Notes: generated from the letters alone by a model not told the origin. A stretch of 64,000 nt of DNA from Schauerella aestuarii (GCF_009866805.1 NZ_SIZW01000040.1:62001-126000), one strand, 5' to 3'. Shown: positions 30,330 through 39,977, counted from the first letter of the stretch. A program made the numbers and translations.

Positions 30330-30782
30330 ATGGATAAGACGGATTTGGGGATCCTGCGTGCACTGCAGGAGGACGGCCGCGCTTCGGCGCAGCAGCTCTC
30401 GGAAAAAGTGGGTTTGTCGGCCGCGCCCGTGTGGCGGCGGGTCAAGGCACTCGAGGCGCAAGGCGTGATCGTGGGCTACGGTGCCCACGTCGACCGGTCG
30501 AAGACGGATTTGAAGGCGTGCATGTTTGCGCATGTGAGCCTCGAACGGCATTCCACCAGCGTGGTGGAGCACTTCGAACGATCGGTTCGCGACGCGCCGG
30601 AAATTCTCGAGTGCTATGCCGTCACGGGCGACTCGGATTTCCTGCTCAAGATTCTTGTGGAGAGCGCCGAAGACTACGATCGGTTTCTGCATCGGTTCCT
30701 GTTCAACCTGCCCGGGATTCGTCAAACGCGCACGATCGTGGCGCTGCGCGAGATCAAGCACGACGTGAAGCTGCCGCTGTAG
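30330..30782 (+). CDS. Lrp/AsnC-family transcriptional regulator
   Basis: A 150-residue regulator with an N-terminal helix-turn-helix (residues 3-60: LGILRALQEDGRASAQQLSEKVGLSAAPVWRRVKALEAQGVI) and a C-terminal RAM ligand-binding domain. Such proteins sense amino acids or related metabolites. The ATG at 30330 follows an excellent Shine-Dalgarno (AAAGGAGGGG), which favours it over a GTG 13 codons upstream. It is divergent from the indolepyruvate oxidoreductase gene across 264 bp, so regulation of aromatic or branched amino acid oxidation is a fair inference. Confidence 0.93.
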   Translation: MDKTDLGILRALQEDGRASAQQLSEKVGLSAAPVWRRVKALEAQGVIVGYGAHVDRSKTDLKACMFAHVSLERHSTSVVEHFERSVRDAPEILECYAVTGDSDFLLKILVESAEDYDRFLHRFLFNLPGIRQTRTIVALREIKHDVKLPL

Positions 30783-30818
30783 AAGCCGGGGTGCGGAGCG
30801 CTTGAATGCATAACGCGT

Positions 30819-30862
30819 GCATGCCGAGCGCACATCGAGCGCAGATCGAGCGAGCATCGAGT
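30819..30862. repeat. Four-unit 11-bp degenerate tandem repeat
   Basis: Four adjacent 11-bp units near consensus GCACATCGAGC lie 36 bp after the Lrp gene. They are followed by two looser copies of GTCCAYACCAAG spaced 21 bp apart. No gene is seen in this 230-bp spacer. Confidence 0.65.
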
Positions 30863-31012
30863 CCACACCAAGGCACACCGAGTCCATACCAAGTGTTGCG
30901 CAATTGCACTAGCGCCAAACGCGATATTGCGTCTTCGCGGCAGGCTATTTAGAGTGCGTGAGTGGCCACGCGCCTTGCGGTGCCGCGTATTCAAAAGGTT
31001 TTGAACGTGTTG

Positions 31013-31531
31013 ATGAGTCGTCCTCTTACGCATGCCGTCTTGGGCGCATGCGCCGCGTTGGCCCTTGCTGGCTGCGCTGTCAAGAAACCCGCCGCGCCGC
31101 CCGCCAGTGCCGCTTCCGGCGCTGCGTCGGCCAATGCCGCCGGCGTGATTGCATGCCAGGCGCAAGAGGCGTCGAGCCCCTTGGTTGGTACGTGGTATGC
31201 GGTGTCGACGCCGCGCGGGATGGCCGGTCAAATGCAGACCGTGACGGTGCTCAAGCCGGACGGCACCATGAGCTACGAATCGCAGCTCAAAGTGGGCAAG
31301 CGGGTTCGTCCGGCGCTGCGTGAAACGGGATGCTGGACCTACACGAACGGCATCTACACGATGCAGACGACGCGCTCCAACGGCGAACCGGTCGATATCG
31401 AAGATCCCATCTATCGCAATCGTTATCGCGTCGAGCGCGTCGATGCGCAACGCATGACGCTGCGCGAAGACATCAAGGGCGGGCAGTCGTCATCGGCCAA
31501 GAAGATGGCGCCGAACTACCGTCTGCCTTGA
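31013..31531 (+). CDS. Putative lipoprotein of unknown function
   Basis: A 172-residue protein with a clear lipoprotein signal (MSRPLTHAVLGACAALALAGC, acylated Cys at 21), an Ala/Ser/Pro linker and a compact domain starting SSPLVGTWYAVSTP. The GTW segment and alternating strands suggest a small beta-barrel of the lipocalin-like type, but I do not recognise a named family. Its stop overlaps the probable TTG start of the MFS gene by 4 bp, so the two are likely cotranscribed. Confidence 0.85.
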   Translation: MSRPLTHAVLGACAALALAGCAVKKPAAPPASAASGAASANAAGVIACQAQEASSPLVGTWYAVSTPRGMAGQMQTVTVLKPDGTMSYESQLKVGKRVRPALRETGCWTYTNGIYTMQTTRSNGEPVDIEDPIYRNRYRVERVDAQRMTLREDIKGGQSSSAKKMAPNYRLP

Positions 31532-32715
31532 ACCCCGCCGACGAACGGCGGGCGATCACGCTGCTGGCGCTGGCAGCGTTCGTCAGCTCCAGCGCGTTCC
31601 GGGTCTGCGATGCGATGCTGCCGCAGCTCGCCCTCGATTTCGGCACCACCACCGGCGGTGCCGCTTATGTGGTCACTGCCTTCGCGGTGGCCTACGGCTT
31701 CGTGCAGATCGTTTTCGGGCCTGTGGGCGATCGCTACGGCAAATACCGGGTGATTGCATTCGCCACGTTGGCGTGCGCGATCGGGAGCTCGGTCGCGGCG
31801 CTGGCCAGTTCGTTACCGGTATTGATCGCCGCGCGCGCGGTGTCCGGTGCGGCCGGCGCGGGCATCGTGCCGCTCTCGATGGCGTGGATCGGCGATAACG
31901 TGCCGTATGAGCGCCGGCAGGAAACGCTGGCGCGGTTTTTGACGGGCACCATTCTGGGCATGTCGACCGGCCAGGTGCTGGGCGGCGTGTTTGCCGACAC
32001 GGTCGGCTGGCGCTGGGCTTTCGCCCTGCTGGTGGTGGGCTATCTCGTGGTGGGCGTGCTGCTGCAGCGCGAGTTGCGGCGCCAGCGCGAGACGCACGAT
32101 GTGCCTACCGGCGGGCAGGCACGGCCCCGCTTCGTGGCGCAAGCGGCCGTCGTCTGGCGCACGCCGTGGGCGCGCGTGGTGTTGGCCACCGTGTTCATCG
32201 AAGGTCTGCTGGTGTTCGGTTCATTGGCCTTTGCGCCGGCATATCTTCACACCCGCTTCGGTTTGTCGCTCACCTTGGCAGGCGCCGTGGTCGCGGTGTA
32301 TGCCGCCGGCGGCCTTGCCTACACCGTGGTCGCGCGCCGGGTGGTGGCGCGATTGGGCGAAAGCGGCATGGTCATGGCCGGTGGCTTTGTGCTGGGGCTG
32401 GCGTTCCTGCTGTATCTGATCGGGCCGATCTGGGCGGTAAGCCTGGCGGCAAGCGTGCTGGCCGGCTTCGGTTATTACCTGCTGCACGCCACCTTGCAAA
32501 CCAATGCCACGCAAATGGTGCCGGAAGCGCGCGGCACGGCGGTGGCGTGGTTTGCCTCGTGTCTCTTCATGGGGCAGGCCGTAGGGGTGGCGATCGCCGG
32601 CATGCTGGTCGATGCGGCGGGGGCCGTTTGGATCTTCGGCAGTTCGGCCTTGCTGCTGCCGCTGCTGGGACTCGCGTTTGGCGCAGCATTGCGGCGTAAA
32701 GGACGTGCCGTGTAG
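31528..32715 (+). CDS. Major facilitator superfamily transporter
   Basis: A 395-residue membrane protein with twelve hydrophobic segments. The MFS loop 2-3 signature appears as GPVGDRYGKYRVI, and a corresponding segment, ARRVVARLGESG, follows TM8. Drug:proton antiporter-1-like features (ARAVSGAAGAGIVPLSMAWIGD) suggest export of a small molecule, substrate unknown. No ATG exists near the first helix; the best start is a TTG at 31528 that overlaps the lipoprotein stop (TTGA). The longer frame from 31330 runs antisense-like through the lipoprotein gene and is not credible. Confidence 0.88.
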   Translation: MNPADERRAITLLALAAFVSSSAFRVCDAMLPQLALDFGTTTGGAAYVVTAFAVAYGFVQIVFGPVGDRYGKYRVIAFATLACAIGSSVAALASSLPVLIAARAVSGAAGAGIVPLSMAWIGDNVPYERRQETLARFLTGTILGMSTGQVLGGVFADTVGWRWAFALLVVGYLVVGVLLQRELRRQRETHDVPTGGQARPRFVAQAAVVWRTPWARVVLATVFIEGLLVFGSLAFAPAYLHTRFGLSLTLAGAVVAVYAAGGLAYTVVARRVVARLGESGMVMAGGFVLGLAFLLYLIGPIWAVSLAASVLAGFGYYLLHATLQTNATQMVPEARGTAVAWFASCLFMGQAVGVAIAGMLVDAAGAVWIFGSSALLLPLLGLAFGAALRRKGRAV

Positions 32716-32738
32716 CGCACGCGTCTTTACGCGGCGAT

Positions 32739-32834
32739 TGTGAGCGCCAAAGTAAGCAACTGAGTAAGCACCTGAGTGAGCACCTGAGTGAGCACCTGAG
32801 TGAGCACCGAAGTGAGCACCCAGGCAAGCGCCTG
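32739..32834. repeat. Eight-unit 12-bp tandem repeat
   Basis: Eight adjacent 12-bp units near consensus AGTGAGCACCTG; units three and four are identical and the first and last are most diverged. It lies between the MFS gene and the terminator shared with gltX. Confidence 0.85.
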
Positions 32835-32911
32835 AGCTGAGCCGGCAAGGGGGGCGCCTGACGCTACCCCGAAAAAGCGTTCGGCCCGATACCGAACGCC
32901 ATGCGTTGAGC

Positions 32912-32946
32912 AAAAAAAAAGCCGGAACGCTAGGTTCCGGCTTTTT
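32912..32946. terminator. Bidirectional terminator between the MFS gene and gltX
   Basis: The arms AAAAGCCGGAAC and GTTCCGGCTTTT pair around a short loop, with A and T runs on the two sides. The gltX stop lies 45 bp to the right. Confidence 0.88.
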
Positions 32947-32990
32947 GTGGTGCGCTCGGGGTGGCGCAGCCTGTGTGGGCTACCGCCCGT

Positions 32991-34397
32991 TCATACGCTG
33001 CCCAAGCGCGCCAGCACCGTGTCGCGGCCCAGGATGGCCAGCACCGCGTCGATGGCCGGCGTTTGCTGTTGCCCCGTCACGGCGATGCGCAGAGGAATGC
33101 CCAATTGCGGCATCTTCATGCCGCGATCCGCCAATACCTGCTTGATCGTGGCCGACAACGCTTCACGCGTCCACTCGACATTTGCGGCACGTTGCGCGAA
33201 GTCACGCAGCGCTTCACGGGCCGGATCGGTCAGATGCTGGGCGGCCAGTTCGGCCGGGGCGCCTTTGAATTCGCCGCAGAAGAGCATGGCACCATCGGCC
33301 AGCTGCTCGAGCGTTTCGGCACGATCCTTCAGCAGCCCCATCACGGCGGGCAGATCGGTGGCGTCCGGGTTGCCGCCGCGTTTGACGATCCGCGGTGCTA
33401 CGCGGGCGGCCAATTCAGCGTCGTCCATGTGCTTGATGTAATGCGCGTTTACCCAATTGAGCTTCTTGGGATCCCACTGTGACGCCGATTTCGAGAGATG
33501 CTTGGTGTCGAACCACGCCACCAGTTGGTCGCGCGTGAACAATTCGTCGTCGCCGTGGCTCCAGCCCAGGCGCGCCAGATAATTGACCATCGCCTCGGGC
33601 AGATAGCCCTCGTCGTCGTAGGCCATCACATTGACGGCGCCGTGGCGCTTCGACAGCTTCTCGCCGTCCGGACCCAGGATCATCGGCACATGCCCATACT
33701 CGGGCAGCGTGGCGCCCAGGGCGCGCAGGATATTGATCTGACGCGGGGTGTTGTTGACGTGGTCGTCGCCGCGCAGCACATGCGTGATTTTCATGTCCCA
33801 GTCGTCAACCACCACGCAGAAATTATAGGTAGGCGTGCCATCCGGACGCGCGATGATCAGGTCGTCGAGTTCGCCGTTATCGAACGTGATCGTGCCCTTG
33901 ATCATGTCGTCCCAGCTCGTCACGCCCGATTGCGGGTTGGCGAAGCGCACGACCGGGCGGCGGTCTTCGGGCACCGGGGGCAAGGTTTTGCCGGGCGCGG
34001 GCCGCCATGTGCCGTCATAACGCGGCTTGCGTCCCTCGGCACGCGCTTTCTCGCGCATGGCTTCCACTTCGTCGGGCGAGCTGTAGCAGTGATAGGCGGT
34101 GCCGGCGGCCAGCATTTGCGCGACGACTTCGCGGTAGCGATCCATGTGCTGCATCTGGTAGAACGGGCCTTCGTCCGGGCCCATGCCCAACCACTGCATG
34201 CTGTCCAGAATTGCCTGCACGGCTTCCGGTGTGGAGCGTTCCACATCGGTATCCTCGATGCGAAGCACGAACACGCCCTTGTGGTGCCGAGCGAACGCCC
34301 ACGAGAACAGCGCGGTGCGCGCGCCGCCCAAATGCAGGAAGCCGGTGGGGGAGGGGGCGAAGCGCGTGCGGATAGCGTTGGGAGCGGAAGAAGTCAT
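32991..34397 (-). CDS. gltX: Glutamyl-tRNA synthetase
   Basis: A 468-residue class I aminoacyl-tRNA synthetase charging tRNA-Glu. The HIGH-type motif is in [17 protein letters not shown] and the KMSKS equivalent is [20 protein letters not shown] is the glutamate-site block. The C-terminal third is the helical anticodon-binding cage of bacterial discriminating or nondiscriminating GluRS. Length is normal. It is transcribed alone, divergent from the Pat-like gene across 62 bp. Confidence 0.98.
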   Translation of the reverse strand: MTSSAPNAIRTRFAPSPTGFLHLGGARTALFSWAFARHHKGVFVLRIEDTDVERSTPEAVQAILDSMQWLGMGPDEGPFYQMQHMDRYREVVAQMLAAGTAYHCYSSPDEVEAMREKARAEGRKPRYDGTWRPAPGKTLPPVPEDRRPVVRFANPQSGVTSWDDMIKGTITFDNGELDDLIIARPDGTPTYNFCVVVDDWDMKITHVLRGDDHVNNTPRQINILRALGATLPEYGHVPMILGPDGEKLSKRHGAVNVMAYDDEGYLPEAMVNYLARLGWSHGDDELFTRDQLVAWFDTKHLSKSASQWDPKKLNWVNAHYIKHMDDAELAARVAPRIVKRGGNPDATDLPAVMGLLKDRAETLEQLADGAMLFCGEFKGAPAELAAQHLTDPAREALRDFAQRAANVEWTREALSATIKQVLADRGMKMPQLGIPLRIAVTGQQQTPAIDAVLAILGRDTVLARLGSV

Positions 34398-34459
34398 AAC
34401 CTTGAGGCGGTGTATCGTTACGGATAACCCCCATTTTAGAGTAGAGCGCGTTCACACCC

Positions 34460-36934
34460 ATGTTGCGTCACGCCCTGGCTCCATTATTCGAACCCCGGTC
34501 GCTCGTGGTCGTCACCGATCGCCCCTTGCCGGTAGCGCAGTGGCTGCCTGCCGCGCTCAAGTCGTGCACGACGATGGTGATGTGCGGCGAGGGCATTGCG
34601 CCCGACATGCCGGATGTATTCGAAGGGGTCGATCCCGGCGCGCGGCCTGACCTCGCACTCGTGTGCGTTTCCCCCGCGGTGTTGCCCGAAACGCTGCGCC
34701 GTCTGGCGCCCGGCGCGCCGCGCGGACTCATCCTCCTGCCGCATCCGCTGCCCGACCCTTACCCGCGCGGCACGGCGGCGCTCTGCCGCGAGTGGGCGCG
34801 CGCGCACGATTGCCAGGTGCTGGGGCCAAGATCGTTTGGCGTGCAGCGTTCTCATGCCGGTTTCAACTTCAGTCAGCATCCGGCGCTTGCGCGTATTGGC
34901 CGGGTGGCACTGGTGGCGCAGTCGCGTTCCATCATGGCGGCGGTCATGGATTGGGCCGACGACGTTCACATCGGCTTTTCCACCGCGGTGGCATTGGGCG
35001 ACGAGGCGGTCGTCGGGCTGGCTGAAGTGCTGGATTACCTGGCGTCCGATCCGCGTACCGACAGCATTGCGCTGTATATCGAAGATGTGGGCCCGGCGCG
35101 CGAGTTCATGAGTGCAATGCGTGCGGCCGCCAGCGTCAAGCCGGTGGTGGTACTCAAGGCGGGCCGTCACGATGCCGAGGGCAGCGATGCGGTGTTCGAC
35201 GCCGCCTTGCGCCGCGCAGGCGCGGTGCGCGTGCGTTATTTCGTGCAGTTGTTTTCGGCGGTGAAGGTGCTGGGCTATAACCGCCGCCCGCGCGGGCAGC
35301 GCGTGGCGTTGATTTCCAACGGCAGCGGACCGCCGCAGTTGGCCCTGGACCTGATTGGGCCGGAGGCCGCGATCCAGCGCGCCGAATTGTCGTCTGCGAC
35401 CCAGCGTGCGCTCGCCCAGCAGCTCGAACCCGACGCGGCCATCGACAATCCCGTCATCACCTATGTGCCGTTGACGGCCGAGCGCATGCAGGCGATCGTC
35501 GACATCGTGCTGGACGATACCGGCGTGGACGGCTTGCTGGTGCTGTTGGCACCTGACGCCCTGGCCGATCTACCCGCTGTGGCGGCGCAGTTGGCCGTGT
35601 TGGCGCCGCGCGCCCGCAAGCCCGTGGTGACCTGTTTCATGGGCGACGCCGGCATGCGCCCCTTGCGGCGCATTCTCGACGATGCCGGCACGCCCGCGTT
35701 TCGCACACCCGAATCCGCTGCCGATGCGCTCGGCGTCCTCTCGGCGCACTACTACAACCAGCAATTGCTGCTGCAAACCCAGCCGCCGGACACGCGCGCT
35801 TATCGCGCCGATCTGGACGCCGCCCGCGCCATCATCGCCGCCGCCCGCGCAGCCGGGCACCTCGAGCTGTCGCACGAGGCATGCTGGGCATTGCTGGCCG
35901 CCTTTCGGGCACCGGTTCAGGCGCTCACCGCCACCGGCAAGCCGATCGAGGGGGCGCTGCCTCGGCCGATGGCCATCCGGCTACGCCGTGACGATCATTT
36001 CGGGCCGGTGCTGCGCTTCGGCGCCGGCGGTCCGGATGCCATCCTCAGCTTGAGCGATCGCGGCATGGATCTGCCGCCCCTCAATCATTTCCTGGCGCGC
36101 CAGCTCATCGCGCGCAGCCGCGTGTGGCGTCACGTGCTGGCACCGCGTGTGAACGAAGACACGTCCGAGATCCTGCAGCGGGCCGTGATGGACGTTTCCG
36201 AGATTGCCGCCGAGCTCCCCGACGTCGACGTGTTGGAAATCGATCCGCTGTATGTGGGTGAGAACGGCCTGTACGCCGGCGCGGTGAAGATCGTGCTTAC
36301 GGCGCAGCCGGTGACCGAACTCCCGCAGGCGAGCGGGTACCCGCACATGGCGATTCATCCGTATCCCGCGCGCTACGTGCAGGCGCGGCGATTCGAGGAT
36401 GGGCTGCGCTGGACGCTGCGGCCGATTCGTCCCGAGGATGGATCGGCCCTTCAGACCTTTATCCGCGAACTCTCGGAGCGGTCGCGCTACATGCGGTTCG
36501 TGTCGATGATGCGCGAACTCACGCCCACACTCGTCGCCCGCTATACGCAAATCGACTATCACCGTGAGCTGGCCCTGGTCGCCGCCACGCAGGTGCCCAA
36601 CCCTGAAAACCGCGGGCATCCGCATGAGGTGATCATCGGATTGGCGCACTATCTGCGCAATCCGGATGGGCGCGGTGCGGAGTATGCGTTGGTGGTGGCA
36701 GACGATTGGCAGCAGCGCGGATTGGGCAAGGCGTTGATGACGGCGCTGATCGACGCTGCCCGCGAACAGCACCTGGCTTATATCGATGGGCTGGTACTGG
36801 CCGCCAATCGGCCGATGCTGTCGTTGATGACGAGCCTGGGATTCAAGAACGACCGCGATCACGACGACCCAACCATGCGGCGCGTGTGGCTCGATCTGGA
36901 GCCGGAAGCGCCGGCGGGGCCGGCGATCGCTTGA
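34460..36934 (+). CDS. Pat-like GNAT acetyltransferase with reduced ADP-forming CoA-ligase region
   Basis: An 824-residue protein laid out like Salmonella/E. coli Pat (PatZ), which acetylates lysines of enzymes such as acetyl-CoA synthetase. Residues 1-about 400 correspond to the CoA-binding and ligase domains of NDP-forming acetyl-CoA synthetase, about 400-600 to a remnant ATP-grasp region, and about 650-824 to a GNAT domain with the acetyl-CoA loop QQRGLGKALM and the AEYALVV strand with a candidate catalytic Glu. Compared with Pat, the loop after VVLKAGR is about eight residues shorter and the ATP-grasp segment carrying the GYPV-K block is missing. The ligase part is therefore probably regulatory. 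Monocistronic in appearance. Confidence 0.88.
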   Translation: MLRHALAPLFEPRSLVVVTDRPLPVAQWLPAALKSCTTMVMCGEGIAPDMPDVFEGVDPGARPDLALVCVSPAVLPETLRRLAPGAPRGLILLPHPLPDPYPRGTAALCREWARAHDCQVLGPRSFGVQRSHAGFNFSQHPALARIGRVALVAQSRSIMAAVMDWADDVHIGFSTAVALGDEAVVGLAEVLDYLASDPRTDSIALYIEDVGPAREFMSAMRAAASVKPVVVLKAGRHDAEGSDAVFDAALRRAGAVRVRYFVQLFSAVKVLGYNRRPRGQRVALISNGSGPPQLALDLIGPEAAIQRAELSSATQRALAQQLEPDAAIDNPVITYVPLTAERMQAIVDIVLDDTGVDGLLVLLAPDALADLPAVAAQLAVLAPRARKPVVTCFMGDAGMRPLRRILDDAGTPAFRTPESAADALGVLSAHYYNQQLLLQTQPPDTRAYRADLDAARAIIAAARAAGHLELSHEACWALLAAFRAPVQALTATGKPIEGALPRPMAIRLRRDDHFGPVLRFGAGGPDAILSLSDRGMDLPPLNHFLARQLIARSRVWRHVLAPRVNEDTSEILQRAVMDVSEIAAELPDVDVLEIDPLYVGENGLYAGAVKIVLTAQPVTELPQASGYPHMAIHPYPARYVQARRFEDGLRWTLRPIRPEDGSALQTFIRELSERSRYMRFVSMMRELTPTLVARYTQIDYHRELALVAATQVPNPENRGHPHEVIIGLAHYLRNPDGRGAEYALVVADDWQQRGLGKALMTALIDAAREQHLAYIDGLVLAANRPMLSLMTSLGFKNDRDHDDPTMRRVWLDLEPEAPAGPAIA

Positions 36935-36975
36935 AGAGGGCTTGGCCTCTCACACCATAAAGCGGGCTTTTCCCG

Positions 36976-37653
36976 CTACACCAGCACGCGGCGCAGGAAC
37001 GCGGCGATATCGGCGATCTCTTGCGGATTGACGGCGTGCGGCATCGGATATGTGTGCCACTCCACTGTGTATCCCAGCTGTGTCAGTCGCTCGCGGGACG
37101 CTTCTGCGCGCACCAGCGCCACCACGGGATCGTACGTGCCATGCGCCAGAAAGATCGGCGTATCGGTGTTGTGGGGGGTGTGTTCGGAAGCGGCCATGTC
37201 GATCAGCGGCAGGTAGCCCGACAGGCCGATCATGCCCGCCAGCTTTTCTTTCAGACGCAAGCCCGTGTGCAACGTCATGGCGCAGCCTTGCGAGAAGCCG
37301 GCCAACACGATGCGCTCCGTGGGAATGCCGCGCTCGTTTTCGCGTGCGATCAGCGCTTCGATGGCTGCCTGCGAGCGGCGGATGCCCGCCGCATCTTCCT
37401 GTCGCACGAGATCCATGACCAGAATGTCGTACCACGAGCGCATCACCATGCCGCCATTGATCGTGACCGGCTGTACCGGCGCATTCGGAAAGACGAAACG
37501 CACGGCCAACGCACTCGGCAAACGCAGTTCCGGCACCACCGGCACGAAATCGTTGGCGTCGGCGCCCAGTCCGTGCAGCCAGATCACGCTGTGCGTAGGC
37601 GTGGGCGCGGTTTCGATTTCAACGCAGTCGAGCAGATCGGTAGGCGAGGTCAT
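36976..37653 (-). CDS. Carboxylesterase/phospholipase-type alpha/beta hydrolase
   Basis: A 225-residue serine hydrolase of the carboxylesterase group that includes Pseudomonas EstB and acyl-protein thioesterase. Motifs: SVIWLHGLGADANDFVPVVPEL (oxyanion region), FVFPNAPVQPVTINGG, LAGFSQGCAMTLH with the nucleophile Ser, HGTYDPVV with the acid and MPHAVNPQEI with the His. The ATG at 37653 matches the family start; the upstream 16 codons look like a spurious extension. It converges with the Pat-like gene and lies downstream of darP by 75 bp. Confidence 0.93.
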   Translation of the reverse strand: MTSPTDLLDCVEIETAPTPTHSVIWLHGLGADANDFVPVVPELRLPSALAVRFVFPNAPVQPVTINGGMVMRSWYDILVMDLVRQEDAAGIRRSQAAIEALIARENERGIPTERIVLAGFSQGCAMTLHTGLRLKEKLAGMIGLSGYLPLIDMAASEHTPHNTDTPIFLAHGTYDPVVALVRAEASRERLTQLGYTVEWHTYPMPHAVNPQEIADIAAFLRRVLV

Positions 37654-37728
37654 GAGCAAAGTGGTGAGCGAGGAGAGAAAAACGACTCGGCGGATGCGCA
37701 TGTGGCACCCGTCGCGGACGGTCGAACG

Positions 37729-38289
37729 TTAATGCTGCATGCCCTTCAGCATTTGAAACAGCGCGCGGTAATGCTTGCGCTGCGGTTCCTGCCCGGGTTG
37801 CAGATGCACGTTCTGCTCCGCTTCCTTGCGCGCGCCGCGGATGGCTGCGCGCAACGCCTGGATATCGGCGTCGGGGTTGCGTTCCAGCAGTTGCGTCAGG
37901 GTGTCGTCATTGGTGAGCAGTCGGTCGCGCATCGACTCGAGCCGGTGCATCGCGGCGGTTTCTTCGCGCGAGCCGTTTTTCCAGGTATCGAGCTGCGCCC
38001 GAATCTCATCGGCCGGGGCATCGCGCATCAGCTTGCCCACGAAATGCACTGCGCGGCGGCGGCCCTCGCGGGTCGACGGCGGCACCTTCTGCGCCGTGCG
38101 GATGGCCTCATACAGCCGCTCGGAGATCGGCAACTGCTTGAGCCGGTCGTTCGACAGCTCGACGAGCTCCCGGCCCAGATCGAGCAGATCGTTCATTTCG
38201 CGCTTGATCTGCGACTTGCTGGGGCGGTCGTCGATTTCGTCGGGGACGTAGTCGGCGTCGTGGGAGGTGACGTTATAAGGTGCGATCAT
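37729..38289 (-). CDS. darP: Ribosome-associated DarP/YjgA (DUF615) protein
   Basis: A 186-residue alpha-helical protein matching YjgA: residues 20-60 contain [25 protein letters not shown] and 100-180 a helical C-terminal half ending [17 protein letters not shown]-like. E. coli DarP binds late 50S precursors and helps mature the peptidyl-transferase centre. It is divergent from pmbA over about 60 bp, an arrangement conserved across proteobacteria. Two adjacent ATGs (38292 and 38289) are possible; the second is used. Confidence 0.95.
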   Translation of the reverse strand: MIAPYNVTSHDADYVPDEIDDRPSKSQIKREMNDLLDLGRELVELSNDRLKQLPISERLYEAIRTAQKVPPSTREGRRRAVHFVGKLMRDAPADEIRAQLDTWKNGSREETAAMHRLESMRDRLLTNDDTLTQLLERNPDADIQALRAAIRGARKEAEQNVHLQPGQEPQRKHYRALFQMLKGMQH

Positions 38290-38351
38290 CAAAAATAGAC
38301 GGGAAGAGGGCGGACTTGGCTATGATACCCGTCTCTTTGCCGTGGACTGCA

Positions 38352-39716
38352 ATGCCTAATTCCTCATCCTCCCTGCCGATCGCCGCCAATGCGGCGCGCT
38401 TTTCCGAAATCGTGGCCTTCGTACTGGCCCATGCCAAGAAAACCGGCGCCTCCGATGCCGCGGCCGAAGTCTCCGAAAGCCTGGGGCTGTCGGTGTCGGT
38501 GCGCAAAAATGATGTCGAAACCGTCGAGCAGACGCGCGACCGATCGCTCGACGTGACGGTGTATGCCGGCCAGCGCCGCGGTTCGGCGTCGACGTCCGAC
38601 TTTTCCGAAGCCGCCTTGCGCGAAACGGTCGAGGCCGCCTGGCACATCGCCCGCTATACCGCCGAGGATCCCGCTGCCGGGCTGCCGGATAGCGACATGT
38701 TGGCCACCGACTACCCCGACCTCGGCCTGCACTACGGATGGGACGTGACCACGGAGGCGGCCGCCGAACTGGCGCTGCGTGCCGAGCGTGCCGCCCTGGC
38801 CGTCGATCCGCGCATCACGAATACCGAAGGCGCCAGCGTCGGCGCCTACGAGGGCCAGTTCATCATGGGCAACAGCCGCGGCTTCATGGGCGGCTATCCT
38901 TATTCGCGGCACAGCTTGTCGGTCGCGCCGATTGCCGGGCGCGGCAATCGGATGCAACGCGATTTTTGGTATTCCAGCGAGCGTGATGCGACCAAGTTGG
39001 CCGACCCGGAAGCCGTGGGCCGCTATGCCGCCGAACGGGCGTTGTCGCGTCTTTCGGCTCGCCGTATTCGCACGGGTAAATTCCCGGTGCTGTTCGAGGC
39101 GCCGCTGGCGCTGGGCCTGCTGGGCGCGCTCACCCAGGCCACGAGCGGCGGGGCGCTTTACCGTCGCGCCAGTTTCCTTGTTGATTCGTTGGGCAAGCCG
39201 GTGCTGGCCGATCACATCGATATCGCTGAAGATCCGTTTGTATATGGCGGGATGGGCAGTTCGCCGTTCGACGATGAAGGCGTGCGCACGCAAGCCCGCG
39301 ATGTCGTTCAGGCCGGCGTGCTGCAAGGTTATTTCCTGTCGACGTACACCGGCCGCAAGCTGGGGATGCCGTCTACGGGCAACGCCGGCGGCTCGCACAA
39401 TTTGACCATGACCTCGCGACTAACCCAGCCTGGCGACGACTTCGCCGGCATGCTCAAGAAAATGGGCACCGGCTTTCTGGTTACCGAACTGATCGGGCAG
39501 GGCGTGAATTACGTTACGGGCGATTATTCGCGCGGCGCATTCGGCTATTGGGTCGAAAACGGCGAGATCCAGCACGCTGTGGAAGAAGTCACCATTGCGG
39601 GCTTCCTGCCGGATATGTTCAAGCAGATCGTCGCCATCGGCAACGATACGCTCATGCGCGGCACCAAACGCACCGGCTCGATCCTGATCGAGCGGATGTC
39701 CATCGCCGGGGCCTGA
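38352..39716 (+). CDS. pmbA: Metalloprotease-family protein PmbA/TldE
   Basis: A 454-residue TldE subunit. With TldD it forms a peptidase that removes leader peptides and degrades unfolded peptides; the zinc site is in TldD, while TldE is the structural partner. Seen here: SVRKNDVETVEQTRDRSLDVTVYAGQR-type N-terminal block, GNSRGFMGGYPYSRHSLS and STYTGRKLGMPSTGNAGGSHN in the C-terminal domain, and GYWVENGEI near the end. The ATG giving MPNSSSSLP is used; the frame is open 24 codons upstream. tldD is not in the window. Confidence 0.95.
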   Translation: MPNSSSSLPIAANAARFSEIVAFVLAHAKKTGASDAAAEVSESLGLSVSVRKNDVETVEQTRDRSLDVTVYAGQRRGSASTSDFSEAALRETVEAAWHIARYTAEDPAAGLPDSDMLATDYPDLGLHYGWDVTTEAAAELALRAERAALAVDPRITNTEGASVGAYEGQFIMGNSRGFMGGYPYSRHSLSVAPIAGRGNRMQRDFWYSSERDATKLADPEAVGRYAAERALSRLSARRIRTGKFPVLFEAPLALGLLGALTQATSGGALYRRASFLVDSLGKPVLADHIDIAEDPFVYGGMGSSPFDDEGVRTQARDVVQAGVLQGYFLSTYTGRKLGMPSTGNAGGSHNLTMTSRLTQPGDDFAGMLKKMGTGFLVTELIGQGVNYVTGDYSRGAFGYWVENGEIQHAVEEVTIAGFLPDMFKQIVAIGNDTLMRGTKRTGSILIERMSIAGA

Positions 39717-39977
39717 TGGCCCGATGGACTGGGAAGATCGGAATATTTTCGGGGCGGCGTGCATCGCGCGCCGACAACACCCGATCGTCTTGACAGCATA
39801 TGCCCTTGTGTGGCTGCGCGGTGCGTGCTAAAGTCATGGGCTCTCCTTTTCGCTTTGTCGGCAGTACACGCGTATACGGGCGGTTAATAACGCCTCGAGA
39901 CGAGACAAAGGATCAGGGGGCGGCGCTCGGTGCTTTATCCGAGCGGCATCATCCCAATTTTTTATCTAGGACCCATC

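Noticed and set aside
32221-32913. A minus-strand frame with GAHSGAHS repeats
   Set aside because: It comes from the 12-bp tandem array plus the antisense of the MFS gene; no ribosome-binding site or homology.
39790-39795. TTGACA as a -35 for rplM
   Set aside because: No acceptable -10 lies 16-18 bp downstream.
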